Below are positions 19,807 to 28,302 of a stretch of 64,000 nucleotides of DNA, one piece after another. Numbering within the stretch: position 1 is the stretch's first letter; each line of letters opens with the position of its first letter. The notes below the pieces were generated by a model. The model did no database searches. It saw only the letters and a program-made list of their open reading frames with translations, and was not told where the DNA came from. Source of the stretch: Microbacterium sp. Se63.02b (GTDB lineage Bacteria > Actinomycetota > Actinomycetes > Actinomycetales > Microbacteriaceae); NCBI RefSeq assembly GCF_014171575.1, contig NZ_CP050453.1, forward strand, positions 4,018,359 through 4,082,358. Direction: 5' to 3'. Position numbers and translations under genes: made by a program.

Positions 19807-19836
19807 ACGTTGCACCCCGATGCGCAACGTTGCACC
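19807..19836. promoter_or_regulatory. Activator binding-site candidate upstream of aldehyde dehydrogenase
   Basis: Two exact copies of ACGTTGCACC (19807-19816 and 19827-19836) lie 20 bases apart, two helical turns. The second copy is part of a palindrome GCAACGTTGC (19824-19833), and a third half-site GGTTGC follows. They sit 63-92 bases upstream of the dehydrogenase ATG and just after the regulator gene's stop. This is a natural site for the adjacent activator. Confidence 0.5.
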
Positions 19837-19853
19837 TGGTTGCGGTCTCGAGG

Positions 19854-21181
19854 TCAGTCGGCCGTGAGGCGTTCGATCCGCGCGACGAGTCCGGCGCGTT
19901 TCGGCGAGCGCGCGGGGAGCATCTCCAGGGCGAGCCGGAGCGCTTCGGCGTCGGCCTGGCCCTCGGGGATCTCGGCGTACGAGAGCAGCACGTCGAGGCT
20001 CGCCTCCGACAGCATCGCCTCTCGCAGCGCCGCACGCACGCTCTCGCGGAACTCCTCCACCCCCGGCGACGTCGACTCGGGAAGCACCGGTCCTCGATAG
20101 GCGGTCAGTGCCACGCGGTGCGCCCCGCGGTCGAGGAGCGACAGCACGTCTTGCGCATCGGTGTCGAGGGCGACGGGCAGGCGATACGGGCGCGACTCGG
20201 GCACGAGGTCCGGCGCTGTGCGCTCGAGCACCTTGCGCAGCCGCACCATCTCCGGCCGCAGAGTGTCCGGCGATACCTCCGGCCCGTACACGAGTTCGCA
20301 CAGGCGCTCTGCCGAGAGGCCTTGGCGGTGCACGGCGAGCATCAACAGGATCGCGGCGTGCCGTGCACTGAGTTCGACCATCGACTCGCCGTGCGCCGAC
20401 TCGGTCTCCAACCGTGCCCTGTCACGCCCGAGCACGTGCAGAGTCGCACGGGACGTCACCGGGGTGCGCGCCTTCGACGGGGACTTCGTGCGAGGCGTCT
20501 CGCTCCGCGCCTGCAGCCGCGCGACCATCAGCTCGGACTCCACGGCACGCGCGGTCGCATCGACCAGCAGCCGCGCCTGGGGCGAGACCACGTCGGGGCC
20601 GCCGGTGATGTCGATCACCCGAGCACGCGCTTCGTCTCGGGGTCGCGCACCGGTGCGGCCGTGCACGACCACGGATGCACCAGCCGGTTGTAGTGCTCCG
20701 CTCCCCTGATCTGCACCGAGCGGCCGAGGGCGAGAGCGGTCCCTGGTGCACTCGTGCCGACGGCATCCTCCGACCAGTTCGCTCCGGCGACGAAACCCAT
20801 GTCGTCGGTGAGCGAACGCAGCTGACGGTCCCCCTCGATCCACAGCAGTCGCCCCGCCTGGTCACCCACGGCGATGATCACACCGGTGTCCGCCGCTTCT
20901 CCCGGCAGCAGCAGCGCACGGATCATGTCCATCGCCGATGCCAGCGGGTGCGCGAGACGATACGCCTCGAGCTCCTCGCTCACCAGGTCGATCGGCGGAG
21001 CACCCTCCGGGCCGACGCGACGTCGCCAGGATCGCTCCCACGATTCGCGGACGAGTGGACGCACCTCCTGCAGCCGCCGGTCGTGGAGGTTGCCGGCGAC
21101 CAGTTCCTCATGCGCACGCTCGACGAGCAGTCGTGACGTCGCGGGGAGCGACTCGCGGGATACCTGCCACGGCGCAGACAC
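19854..21181 (-). CDS. GAF domain-containing transcriptional regulator (AcoR-like, actinobacterial type)
   Basis: About 442 residues after repair of one base at C3 20618-20620 (joining TKRVLG to VIDITGGPD). The N-terminal GAF-like sensor (residues about 60-190) carries LLPGEAADTGVIIAVGDQAG and WSEDAVGTSAPGTALALG. The C-terminal part has ELSARHAAILLMLAVHRQGL and LAELCE-like winged-helix features (LSAERLCELVYG). There is no AAA+ module, unlike true AcoR. GTG at 21181 follows GGAGA by five bases. It directly precedes the aldehyde dehydrogenase gene and most likely activates it in response to an aldehyde or alcohol. Confidence 0.78.
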
Positions 21182-21283
21182 AGCGGTCTCCGATCTCGAG
21201 CACGTGCGTTGCTTCAGTGTACGAGCGCGAGGCCACGGGCGGAATAGCCCGCTCTGGCGGCACCCCGGTCCGCCGCGTCCCAT

Positions 21284-21361
21284 CTGTCGGGAGCGCGGAC
21301 CCCTGCCGGACGAATCGCCGCAAGACCTCCCGACAGGTGCACATCCTCCCGACAGGTGCAC
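21284..21361. repeat. 17-bp direct repeats with inverted copy
   Basis: CCTCCCGACAGGTGCAC occurs at 21326-21342 and again at 21345-21361. The reverse complement of its core, CTGTCGGGAG, occurs at 21284-21293. On the minus strand, downstream of cca, either copy could pair with the inverted one to form a 10-bp stem, so alternative hairpins or a protein site are possible. Confidence 0.6.
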
Positions 21362-21373
21362 CGGGACGGGGCG

Positions 21374-22798
21374 TCAGCCGCGGGCGGCCCACCACTCGCG
21401 CAGGCGCTGCTCCGCGACCTCGTCGCCGAGGACTCCCTCGTCCAGACGCAGATCGAGCAGGAACTTGTACGCCTCTCCGACCTCCCGCCCCGGCGCGATG
21501 CCGAGGACCTGCTGGATGCGGTTGCCGTCGAGCTCGGGACGGATCGAGTCGAGCTCCTCCTGTTCGCGCAGCGCGGCGATGCGCGACTCGATGTCGTCGT
21601 AGGCGCTCGACAGACGACCGGCCTTGCGCCTGTTCCGCGTGGTCACGTCGGCACGGGTGAGGATGTGGAGGCGCTCCAGCAGATCGCCGGCGTCGCGGAC
21701 ATAGCGGCGAACCGCGGCATCGGTCCACGCTCCTCCGCATACCCGAAGAAGCGCAGATGCAGTTCGATGAGCGTGGCGACGGCATTCGTGGTGTCGGTGT
21801 CGAAGCGCAGTGCCTGCAGCCGCTTGCGCGCCATCCGCGAGCCCACCACGTCGTGGTGGTGGAACGTGACCACTCCCCGGCTCGAGCTTGCGGGTGCGCG
21901 GCTTGCCGATGTCGTGCAGCAGTGCGGCGATGCGCAGCGGCACATCGGGCGCCGCGCCGGGATGACGCACGTGTTCGAGCTCGATCGCCTGACTGAGCAC
22001 GGTCAGCGAATGCTCGTAGACGTCCTTGTGGTGGTGATGTTCGTCGACCTCGAGGCGCAGTTCGGTGACCTCGGGCAGGAACTCGTCGATCAGGCCCGTG
22101 TCGACCAGCACGCGGATGCCCCGCACCGGGTCGTCGGTCTGCATGAGGCGCACGAGCTCGGACTGGATGCGCTCCGGGCTCACGATCCTCAGGGTCTCGC
22201 GGAGCTCCGCGATCGCCTCCGCTGTGGCGTCATCGACGCGGAACCCGAGTTGAGCGCTGAATCGTGCCGCGCGCAGCATCCGTAGCGGATCGTCGCCGAA
22301 GGACACGCGGGGATCGGCCGGTGTGCGCAGAACGCCCGAGACGAGGTCTTCCACGCCGCCGGTCGGATCGATCAGCTTCACGCCGGGCACCTGCAGGGCC
22401 ATGGAGTTGACGGTGAAGTCACGGCGCACGAGGTCGCCGTCGATCGTGTCGCCGAACTCGACCGTGGGCTTGCGGGTCACACCGTCGTAGCTGTCGGCGC
22501 GATACGTCGTGATCTCGACCTGCTCGCCCTGCACACGCGCGCCGATGGTGCCGAACGCACGGCCGATGTCCCATTGGGCCGTCGAGATCGGTGTGACGAT
22601 CGCCAGGATGTCGTCGGGCGACGCGTTCGTCGTGAAGTCGAGGTCGTGCGTCATTCGGCCCAGCAGCGCGTCACGCACCGGCCCGCCGACGACCGCGAGA
22701 TCGAAGCCGACCTTCTCGAACGCCGTCGCGAGGGTGCGGACGACCGGATTCTCGGCGAGCGCACCGAGGCGGACGAGGCCGTCGGCCATGTTGAGCAT
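21374..22798 (-). CDS. cca: CCA tRNA nucleotidyltransferase
   Basis: Adds and repairs the 3'-terminal CCA of tRNA. The nucleotidyltransferase motif GGPVRD is at residues 38-43 and the catalytic Asp pair in HDLDFTTNA at 52-54, followed by RRDFTVNSMAL, the GDDPLRMLRAARF motif and an HD domain (LLHDIGKPRT). The conserved stretch VTFHHHDVVGSRMARKR lies in a different frame. Two bases are missing at C4 21875-21878 and one near 21733-21740, after which WTDAAVRRYVRDAGD resumes. The repaired length of 475 residues is normal. Because the enzyme is needed for tRNA maturation, the breaks are likely sequence errors. Confidence 0.92.
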   Translation of the reverse strand: MLNMADGLVRLGALAENPVVRTLATAFEKVGFDLAVVGGPVRDALLGRMTHDLDFTTNASPDDILAIVTPISTAQWDIGRAFGTIGARVQGEQVEITTYRADSYDGVTRKPTVEFGDTIDGDLVRRDFTVNSMALQVPGVKLIDPTGGVEDLVSGVLRTPADPRVSFGDDPLRMLRAARFSAQLGFRVDDATAEAIAELRETLRIVSPERIQSELVRLMQTDDPVRGIRVLVDTGLIDEFLPEVTELRLEVDEHHHHKDVYEHSLTVLSQAIELEHVRHPGAAPDVPLRIAALLHDIGKPRTRKLEPGSGHVPPPRRGGLADGAQAAAGTALRHRHHECRRHAHRTASALLRVCGGAWTDAAVRRYVRDAGDLLERLHILTRADVTTRNRRKAGRLSSAYDDIESRIAALREQEELDSIRPELDGNRIQQVLGIAPGREVGEAYKFLLDLRLDEGVLGDEVAEQRLREWWAARG

Positions 22799-22846
22799 GG
22801 GTTCCAGCGTACCGGGGCGAGTGTGACGGATCCGCGTCTTCCGTTC

Positions 22847-23044
22847 CTAGAGCGCAGACCACCACAGGGGAAGCATCACGAGCGCGGCGATCTCCATCAC
22901 CGCCACGACCACCGTGAACACCCAGGCGACGACAAGCAGCGCCACACGTCGATCGTCGCTCTGCTTCCGAAGCCAGGTCGCAGCGACCACGAGCACCAGG
23001 GACACCGGAGGCAGGAGGCTCGTGATGATCGACAGCGTGCTCAG
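22847..23044 (-). CDS. Possible small membrane protein
   Basis: A frame of about 65 codons with two hydrophobic stretches (IITSLLPPVSLVLVVAATWL and LLVVAWVFTVVVAVMEIAAL) and a basic/acidic linker between them. It ends at TAG 22847. It begins at a CTG overlapping the upstream gene's TGA, with no ATG or GTG at that point. An internal GTG would leave about 50 residues. It lies between cca and a multi-helix membrane protein and could be its small partner. The start is unresolved. Confidence 0.4.
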   Translation of the reverse strand: MSTLSIITSLLPPVSLVLVVAATWLRKQSDDRRVALLVVAWVFTVVVAVMEIAALVMLPLWWSAL

Positions 23045-24234
23045 GACACGCCAGGGGGCGGCCGCTGCGCGCCCTGCTGGTTCCGCAGCCGGCCGATCTG
23101 AGCCTCCAACGCGGCTCGGGCCACCGCGAACAAGGGAGACGACACCCGCTCGCGGCCTCGAGGGACGAGCAGGAAGGTGACGATCAGCGCCGGCGGAACC
23201 GTGATCAGCAACCCGTACGCCAGCCCCTGCAGATAGCGCTGCTCGTCCGTCCCCGCGATGAGCGGCATCGCCGAGGTGGAGCCCTCGAGCACGACCACCA
23301 GCGTGACGAGAGCCGGAGGCACGAGGACCAGCAGCGCATCGAGGATCTTCGCCTGGAGCAGTGAGGGGACGATCTGGGTCGCAGTTCCCAGAGCGAACAG
23401 CGACAGCGCCGTGGCGAAGAACGCGAATGCCGCCGTCAGCCCCGGGTTCCGGACGAGGAGGAACACCCCGGCCGTCGCTGCACCGATCACCAGGATCCCG
23501 ACGACGAGTCCCTGCACGACGAGGGAGCGTTTGGGATGAGGGTCGGCCGTCCCGGGGATGCGGGTGATCGCGTCCTCGATCTTGACCACCGCGTCGTTCG
23601 CCCGGCTCGACGCCAGACTGAGCCGCTCCGCCTCGAGATCGGCCAGGACCGCGGCATCCGCGGCGATCAGCAGTGTCAACGCCGCGCCGACCGGGATGCC
23701 GAAGATCTGCACGACGTCGAGCGTTCCGGCCCCGAAGTTGACGGCCATCGCCCCGAGGAACGACGACAGCGCCACGAACGCCGACGCCATCGCGACCACG
23801 ACGGCCACCCTGCCCCAGAACTGTCGGTGGGCGACGGAGTCCTCGAAACCCGTGCTCTCGGGGTCACGGGGCATCCGCAGCAGCACCTGCAGTGCGATCG
23901 ATGCCGGCAGGAGCAGCACGAGCGCCGTCCCGCCCTGTTCCACGGTGAGGGTGGCCGGAGAGATCATCGGACTCCGCTGCCCTGCGGCTGCCCCGCCCGT
24001 GGCCGTCAACCACGCGAGCAGGATCTGGATGCCCACCAGCAGCACGGCGACCAAAGCCGCCACACCGACGGCCCGCCGAAGGGACCCGGCGTAGCGCGTC
24101 TCCGCGGCGACGACGGCATCCCCGTGTCCCGGATCCGTCACCTCCGGGGGTATGGACGGCGTGGGCGGGGCTCCGTGTCCTGCGAACAGATCGCCGATCC
24201 GACGGACGATGCTCCTGGGAGACTGACGGTTCAT
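23041..24234 (-). CDS. Multi-pass membrane protein of unknown function
   Basis: 397 residues. A hydrophilic N-terminus of about 60 residues (MNRQSPRSIVRRIGDLF) is followed by roughly nine hydrophobic helices and a cytoplasmic tail rich in Arg, Gln and Pro. ATG at 24234 is preceded by AGGAAGG. No transporter signature or enzyme motif was recognised. The pattern of paired helices with short loops resembles membrane proteins annotated only as hypothetical in Microbacteriaceae. The 223 bases upstream, shared with the divergent phosphatase gene, should hold both promoters. Confidence 0.7.
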   Translation of the reverse strand: MNRQSPRSIVRRIGDLFAGHGAPPTPSIPPEVTDPGHGDAVVAAETRYAGSLRRAVGVAALVAVLLVGIQILLAWLTATGGAAAGQRSPMISPATLTVEQGGTALVLLLPASIALQVLLRMPRDPESTGFEDSVAHRQFWGRVAVVVAMASAFVALSSFLGAMAVNFGAGTLDVVQIFGIPVGAALTLLIAADAAVLADLEAERLSLASSRANDAVVKIEDAITRIPGTADPHPKRSLVVQGLVVGILVIGAATAGVFLLVRNPGLTAAFAFFATALSLFALGTATQIVPSLLQAKILDALLVLVPPALVTLVVVLEGSTSAMPLIAGTDEQRYLQGLAYGLLITVPPALIVTFLLVPRGRERVSSPLFAVARAALEAQIGRLRNQQGAQRPPPGVS

Positions 24235-24457
24235 GTCGACGTACCTTCCTGGTGCGCGGTTCTGCGACGGACGGTACACGGGCGAGCGGACACGGGTCCC
24301 CCGGCTCACGGCGCTCGCACGGCAAGATATCGGATTCGAACCACGATGCCGTTCACCTCCCCGCCTCTTCGATGTCAACCCCAGGTCACCCGTCTTCGAT
24401 GGGGTGGAGGTGCCCCGTGCGACTGAGCACGGAACCCCACCCCCACGAAGGACTGAC

Positions 24458-27016
24458 ATGACCTCCCTCACCCCTGCGGTGCGGTGGCGGCGTCACGGAC
24501 TGACATCCGTCGCGCTCCTCGCCCTGCTCGGCGGCGCCGTCGTCGCCCCAGCGGCCCTCGCCGCACCCGACCCCGAGGTTCCCATCGGGTCGCTGATCAC
24601 CGACGCCACCGCGTGGAACTACCTCGACGACGGGTCCGACCCGTCCCCGGCTCCGGCAGCGCTGCGCGACTGGACACTGCCCGCGTACGACGACAGCACG
24701 TGGAAGACCGCACCCGGCTCGTTCGGCGCGAAGAACGGCAAGCTCGGAGCCGTCGGGCCCCAGACGCCGAAGACGCTCCTGAACCACTACCTCGACGGCA
24801 CCAAGGCCCCGACCGTGCCCACCTACTTCTTCCGCACGACGTTCGAACTCGAGTCGGGTGTCGCTGAGCAGGTCGCCGCACTGCAGAGCACCATCACCTA
24901 CGACGACGCGATCATCGTCTGGATCAACGGCGAGGAAGTCGCCCGCTACGTCGACGGCCGCATCACCGACACGACGAACGTCGAGTACGCCGGCGACTCG
25001 AACGGCGACCCGCTCACCAGCACGTTCAGCGCCGAGGGCACGCTGCTGCACGACGGCACGAACACGATCGCCGTCTCGCTGTTCCAGGACCGCGAGACCA
25101 GCTCCGACATCTACTTCGACATGTCGTCGCTGACCCTCGTCGAGGCGTCCGATCCCGGCACCCCCGTGATCGCCCCGCCGACGCGCGTCATCCTCACCCC
25201 GACCGAGCAGCCGGCGATCTCCCAGTCGTTCTCGTGGCTCGCAGGCGATGCGTCGCACACGGTCGGTCAGGTCGAGATCGCGCCCGCAGCCGGCGGCGAG
25301 GTCCGCACCGTCGACGCCTACGACGCCGGCGTCGTGAACGGCAACCCGAACAAGCACTTCTCCGCGACGGTCACCGGCCTCACCGCGGCCACCGAGTACC
25401 GCTATCGGGTCGGCCTCCCCGGCAGCTGGAGCGACTGGTACGAGTTCCGCACGGCCGACCCCAGCGCCACGGACTTCCAGTTCATCTACTACGGCGACGC
25501 GCAGATCGGCCTCGACACCACGTGGCCGAGCGTCGTGAAGCAGGCCGAGGCCAGCGCTCCGCGCTCGATCGGCTCCGTGCATGCGGGCGACCTGATCAAC
25601 ACGTCCAGCAACGAGAACGAGTGGCTGAACTGGTTCAAGGGCATGGAGGACTCCGCCGTCCGTACGAACGTGATGGCCGCACCCGGCAACCACGAGTACT
25701 CGGGCGACAAGCTGCTCACCGCATGGAAGGCCGCCTTCGAGTATCCGCGTAACAACCCGTCGCTGAGTTCGATCGGCGAGCTGGCCGACCTCGCCAAGGG
25801 CGACTCCGAAGCCGCGCAGCAGTACCGGTCGCTGTTCGAGCACTGGAGTGCGTTCGCCGCCGAGACGGCGTATTACACCGACTACCAGGGCGTGCGGTTC
25901 ATCACGCTGAACGCGACCCGTGACGCGACCTTCCTCACTCCGCCGGCGCTGCCCTCATGCACGGGTGCGGACTGCCCTCTCGCTCAGGGTGAGGAGCTGT
26001 GGATCCGCTTCCAGGGCGCCTGGCTCGACCTGCTCCTGCAGAACAGCCCCTCGAAGTGGAACGTCGTCACCTTCCACCAGCCGGTGTTCTCGGCGTCCGA
26101 GGGTCGCGACGAGCCGAAGCTCCGCGCCGACTGGGTGCCTGTGTTCCAACGCAACGACATCGACCTGGTGCTCATGGGCCACGACCACACGTACGCCCGC
26201 GGCTACGTGAACACGGACGCGACCGAGACCCCCGGCATCACGACCGGGCCGGTCTACGTGGTGTCGAACTCGGGCGCCAAGCACTACGAGCTCGAGACGC
26301 CGGAGAAGAACGTCTGGACCAACAACGGCGCCACCCAGGTGCTGCGCGGCCAGGGCGTCACCACCTACCAGGTGATCGACGTGTCGAAGAACCAGCTCGT
26401 CTACCGCTCCTACCTCGCCGAGAAGCAGCCGGGCGCGACGACCGATCTTCCCGTCGGCGCCGTGTACGACACCTTCACCGTGACGAAGTCGGATGCCGGC
26501 GAGAAGTGGGTCACCGAAGAGGGCATCACGCCTCCGGTCACCCCCGAGCCCGAGGTTCCGGCCGAGATCGAGCTGGGCGCGGCAACCGTCGAGGCCGGCG
26601 GCGCACTCACGGTGTCGGGCAGCGGCTTCGCGGAGGGTGCCGAGCTGCGACTCGAGCTGCGCTCCGACCCGGTGCAGCTGGGCACGGTCACGGCCGGCGC
26701 CGACGGCACTTTCCAGCGCACGGTGACGATCCCGGCGAACACCCCTGCCGGCGCGCACACCCTCGCCGCGATCCTGCCGGACGGCACCGAGGTCACGGCT
26801 TCCGTCACGGTCACGGCGGTGTCGGGCGGCGGAGCGGTCACTCCGGGCGACGGCTCGGGCGGTTCCGGTGGCGCGGACGGCGACCTCGCCACCACGGGTG
26901 CCGACAGCGTGCCGTACATCGTCGCGGCCGTCGTGCTCCTCACGGCAGGTCTCGGCCTGTTCGCGCTGCGTCGCCGCCGGCAGCTCGCGACCGTGGAGGC
27001 GGCCGAGGCGGAGTAG
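24458..27016 (+). CDS. Secreted wall-anchored metallophosphoesterase (purple acid phosphatase-like)
   Basis: 852 residues. Sec signal peptide ending near ALA-AP (residues 35/36), an N-terminal beta-rich domain of about 190 residues, then a purple-acid-phosphatase fibronectin-like domain (ATVTGLTAATEYRYRVGLPG). The calcineurin-type phosphoesterase core carries metal-binding motifs YYGDAQIG, HAGDLIN, APGNHEY, TFHQPVF and GHDHTYARG. A Gly-rich linker leads to LATTG, a membrane helix and RRRR, a sortase anchoring signal. It likely hydrolyses phosphoesters outside the cell for phosphate supply. ATG at 24458 follows GAAGGA. A hairpin terminator follows the gene. Confidence 0.92.
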   Translation: MTSLTPAVRWRRHGLTSVALLALLGGAVVAPAALAAPDPEVPIGSLITDATAWNYLDDGSDPSPAPAALRDWTLPAYDDSTWKTAPGSFGAKNGKLGAVGPQTPKTLLNHYLDGTKAPTVPTYFFRTTFELESGVAEQVAALQSTITYDDAIIVWINGEEVARYVDGRITDTTNVEYAGDSNGDPLTSTFSAEGTLLHDGTNTIAVSLFQDRETSSDIYFDMSSLTLVEASDPGTPVIAPPTRVILTPTEQPAISQSFSWLAGDASHTVGQVEIAPAAGGEVRTVDAYDAGVVNGNPNKHFSATVTGLTAATEYRYRVGLPGSWSDWYEFRTADPSATDFQFIYYGDAQIGLDTTWPSVVKQAEASAPRSIGSVHAGDLINTSSNENEWLNWFKGMEDSAVRTNVMAAPGNHEYSGDKLLTAWKAAFEYPRNNPSLSSIGELADLAKGDSEAAQQYRSLFEHWSAFAAETAYYTDYQGVRFITLNATRDATFLTPPALPSCTGADCPLAQGEELWIRFQGAWLDLLLQNSPSKWNVVTFHQPVFSASEGRDEPKLRADWVPVFQRNDIDLVLMGHDHTYARGYVNTDATETPGITTGPVYVVSNSGAKHYELETPEKNVWTNNGATQVLRGQGVTTYQVIDVSKNQLVYRSYLAEKQPGATTDLPVGAVYDTFTVTKSDAGEKWVTEEGITPPVTPEPEVPAEIELGAATVEAGGALTVSGSGFAEGAELRLELRSDPVQLGTVTAGADGTFQRTVTIPANTPAGAHTLAAILPDGTEVTASVTVTAVSGGGAVTPGDGSGGSGGADGDLATTGADSVPYIVAAVVLLTAGLGLFALRRRRQLATVEAAEAE

Positions 27017-27033
27017 TCCATCGCAACCGCTGG

Positions 27034-27070
27034 AGGGCGTCACCCGGGGTTCAGCCCGGGCGGCGCCCTT
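27034..27070 (+). terminator. Hairpin terminator after the phosphoesterase gene
   Basis: The stem pairs GGGCG...CCCGGG with CCCGGG...CGCCC around a GTTCAG loop, with one mismatch, followed by TTCTTC. It starts 18 bases after the stop codon. Confidence 0.65.
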
Positions 27071-27161
27071 CTTCGCTCTCCGTCTCGCGAGTGATCGGGG
27101 ACGGGCGGTACGCCGGACTGGGATAACCTTCCACCGAGTCCGTCCCGCTGAAGGAGAGCCC

Positions 27162-28187
27162 GTGCCCGCGAACGATGTGATGGCCGACGAGACCGATCGG
27201 ATCGTCGCCGCGGCCCTGCAGGTGAACGGCCGCGCGTCGTGGGGAGAGATCGCCCGTGTGGTCGACCTCCCAGAGCGCACGGTCGCCCGCCGCGGCCAGC
27301 GGCTGCTCGATCGCGGACTGGTGCGGGTGTCCACGTACGTCGACCCCGCGCGGGTGCTGCATGCCCGTGCGGTGCTCTTCCGCATCACGACAGAGCCGCA
27401 TGCGCTGTGGCACGTCGCTCGCACACTCGCACGGCGCGCTGACGCCTCGTCGGTCTCGGTGCTCGAGGGCAGCAGCGACATCGCCGGGATGCTGCTCCCC
27501 CATGACGACGCCTCGATCCGCGAACTGCTCTTCACCGACTTCCCCGAGCTCGAGGGCATCGACTCGATCAACGTCACGACGGTGCTGAAGTTCTTCCGGT
27601 CGGGCCACGACTGGCGCGCGGGCGTGCTCACCGACGAGCAGGCCCGGATGCTCGATGAGTCCTCCGGCTCCGAAGTCGACCCGGCCGATTCGCTGAGCGA
27701 CGACGAGGAGGCGCTGATCCGGCTTCTGCTGAAGGACGGCCGGATGCCGGTCGCCCAGCTCGCACGGGCACTGGGGCTGAACGTGACGACCACCCGTCGA
27801 CGGATGGAGTCGCTGAGCCGTCGCGGCCTGATGCATCCGCGCACCGAGGTCGTGCCGAGCCTTTTCGGACTCGGACTCGAGGCGCTGGTGTGGCTGCGGG
27901 TGCCGATGGCGCGGCTCGAGAAGGTCGGTACCGCGCTCGCGGCGGCCCCCGAGGTGAAGTTCATCGTCGCGACGACCGGCACCTCGCAACTCCTCGCGAA
28001 CGTGCTGGTCCCCGACGCGGACGCGTTCTACGAGTTCCTCACCGGACCCGCCGTCGCGGGGCATGACGGGCTGGAGGTCGTGGAGTCGCTCGTGGTGATC
28101 ACACCGGTGTTGCGCGGTTCCCTGATCGTCGACGAGGCCCCGGCGGCGCTGGCGAATGACATACCGACGGGAGCCATCCGCCTGTAG
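27162..28187 (+). CDS. Lrp/AsnC family regulator with two HTH-ligand modules
   Basis: 341 residues, about twice the usual Lrp length. The first winged helix (RASWGEIARVVDLPERTVARR, residues about 22-45) and degenerate ligand domain are followed by a second winged helix (RLLLKDGRMPVAQLARALG...TTTRRRMESL, from about residue 185) and AsnC domain (KFIVATTGTSQLLANVLV). Such tandem proteins behave as built-in dimers. The GTG at 27162 follows AAGGAGA, and a second start, ATG, lies six codons on. The gene runs in the same direction as the polyamine-like operon 115 bases downstream and is its probable regulator. Confidence 0.88.
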   Translation: MPANDVMADETDRIVAAALQVNGRASWGEIARVVDLPERTVARRGQRLLDRGLVRVSTYVDPARVLHARAVLFRITTEPHALWHVARTLARRADASSVSVLEGSSDIAGMLLPHDDASIRELLFTDFPELEGIDSINVTTVLKFFRSGHDWRAGVLTDEQARMLDESSGSEVDPADSLSDDEEALIRLLLKDGRMPVAQLARALGLNVTTTRRRMESLSRRGLMHPRTEVVPSLFGLGLEALVWLRVPMARLEKVGTALAAAPEVKFIVATTGTSQLLANVLVPDADAFYEFLTGPAVAGHDGLEVVESLVVITPVLRGSLIVDEAPAALANDIPTGAIRL

Positions 28188-28197
28188 GCCGATCCTG

Positions 28198-28211
28198 TTA
28201 CAGGAATGTAA
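28198..28211. promoter_or_regulatory. Inverted repeat upstream of catabolic operon
   Basis: TTACA-GGAA-TGTAA, a perfect 5+4+5 inverted repeat, lies 92-105 bases before the aldehyde dehydrogenase start, just after the double Lrp regulator gene. A TTGACC motif at 28231-28236 and TATCCT near 28257 lie downstream but are 20 bases apart, so this promoter assignment is weak. The repeat is a candidate operator. Confidence 0.4.
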
Positions 28212-28302
28212 AGAATTGGCGAGATCGTTCGCTACAGCTTGACCTAGTGGCGAAATAGAGCGAGTATCCTCTCCAGGGCCATCACCCCTGGAGAGGACGA
28301 CC

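Noticed and set aside
24331..24343. GGTTCGAATCC on the minus strand, similar to a tRNA T-arm
   Set aside because: The neighbouring bases do not form the 5-bp T-stem, and no acceptor, anticodon or D-arm could be paired.
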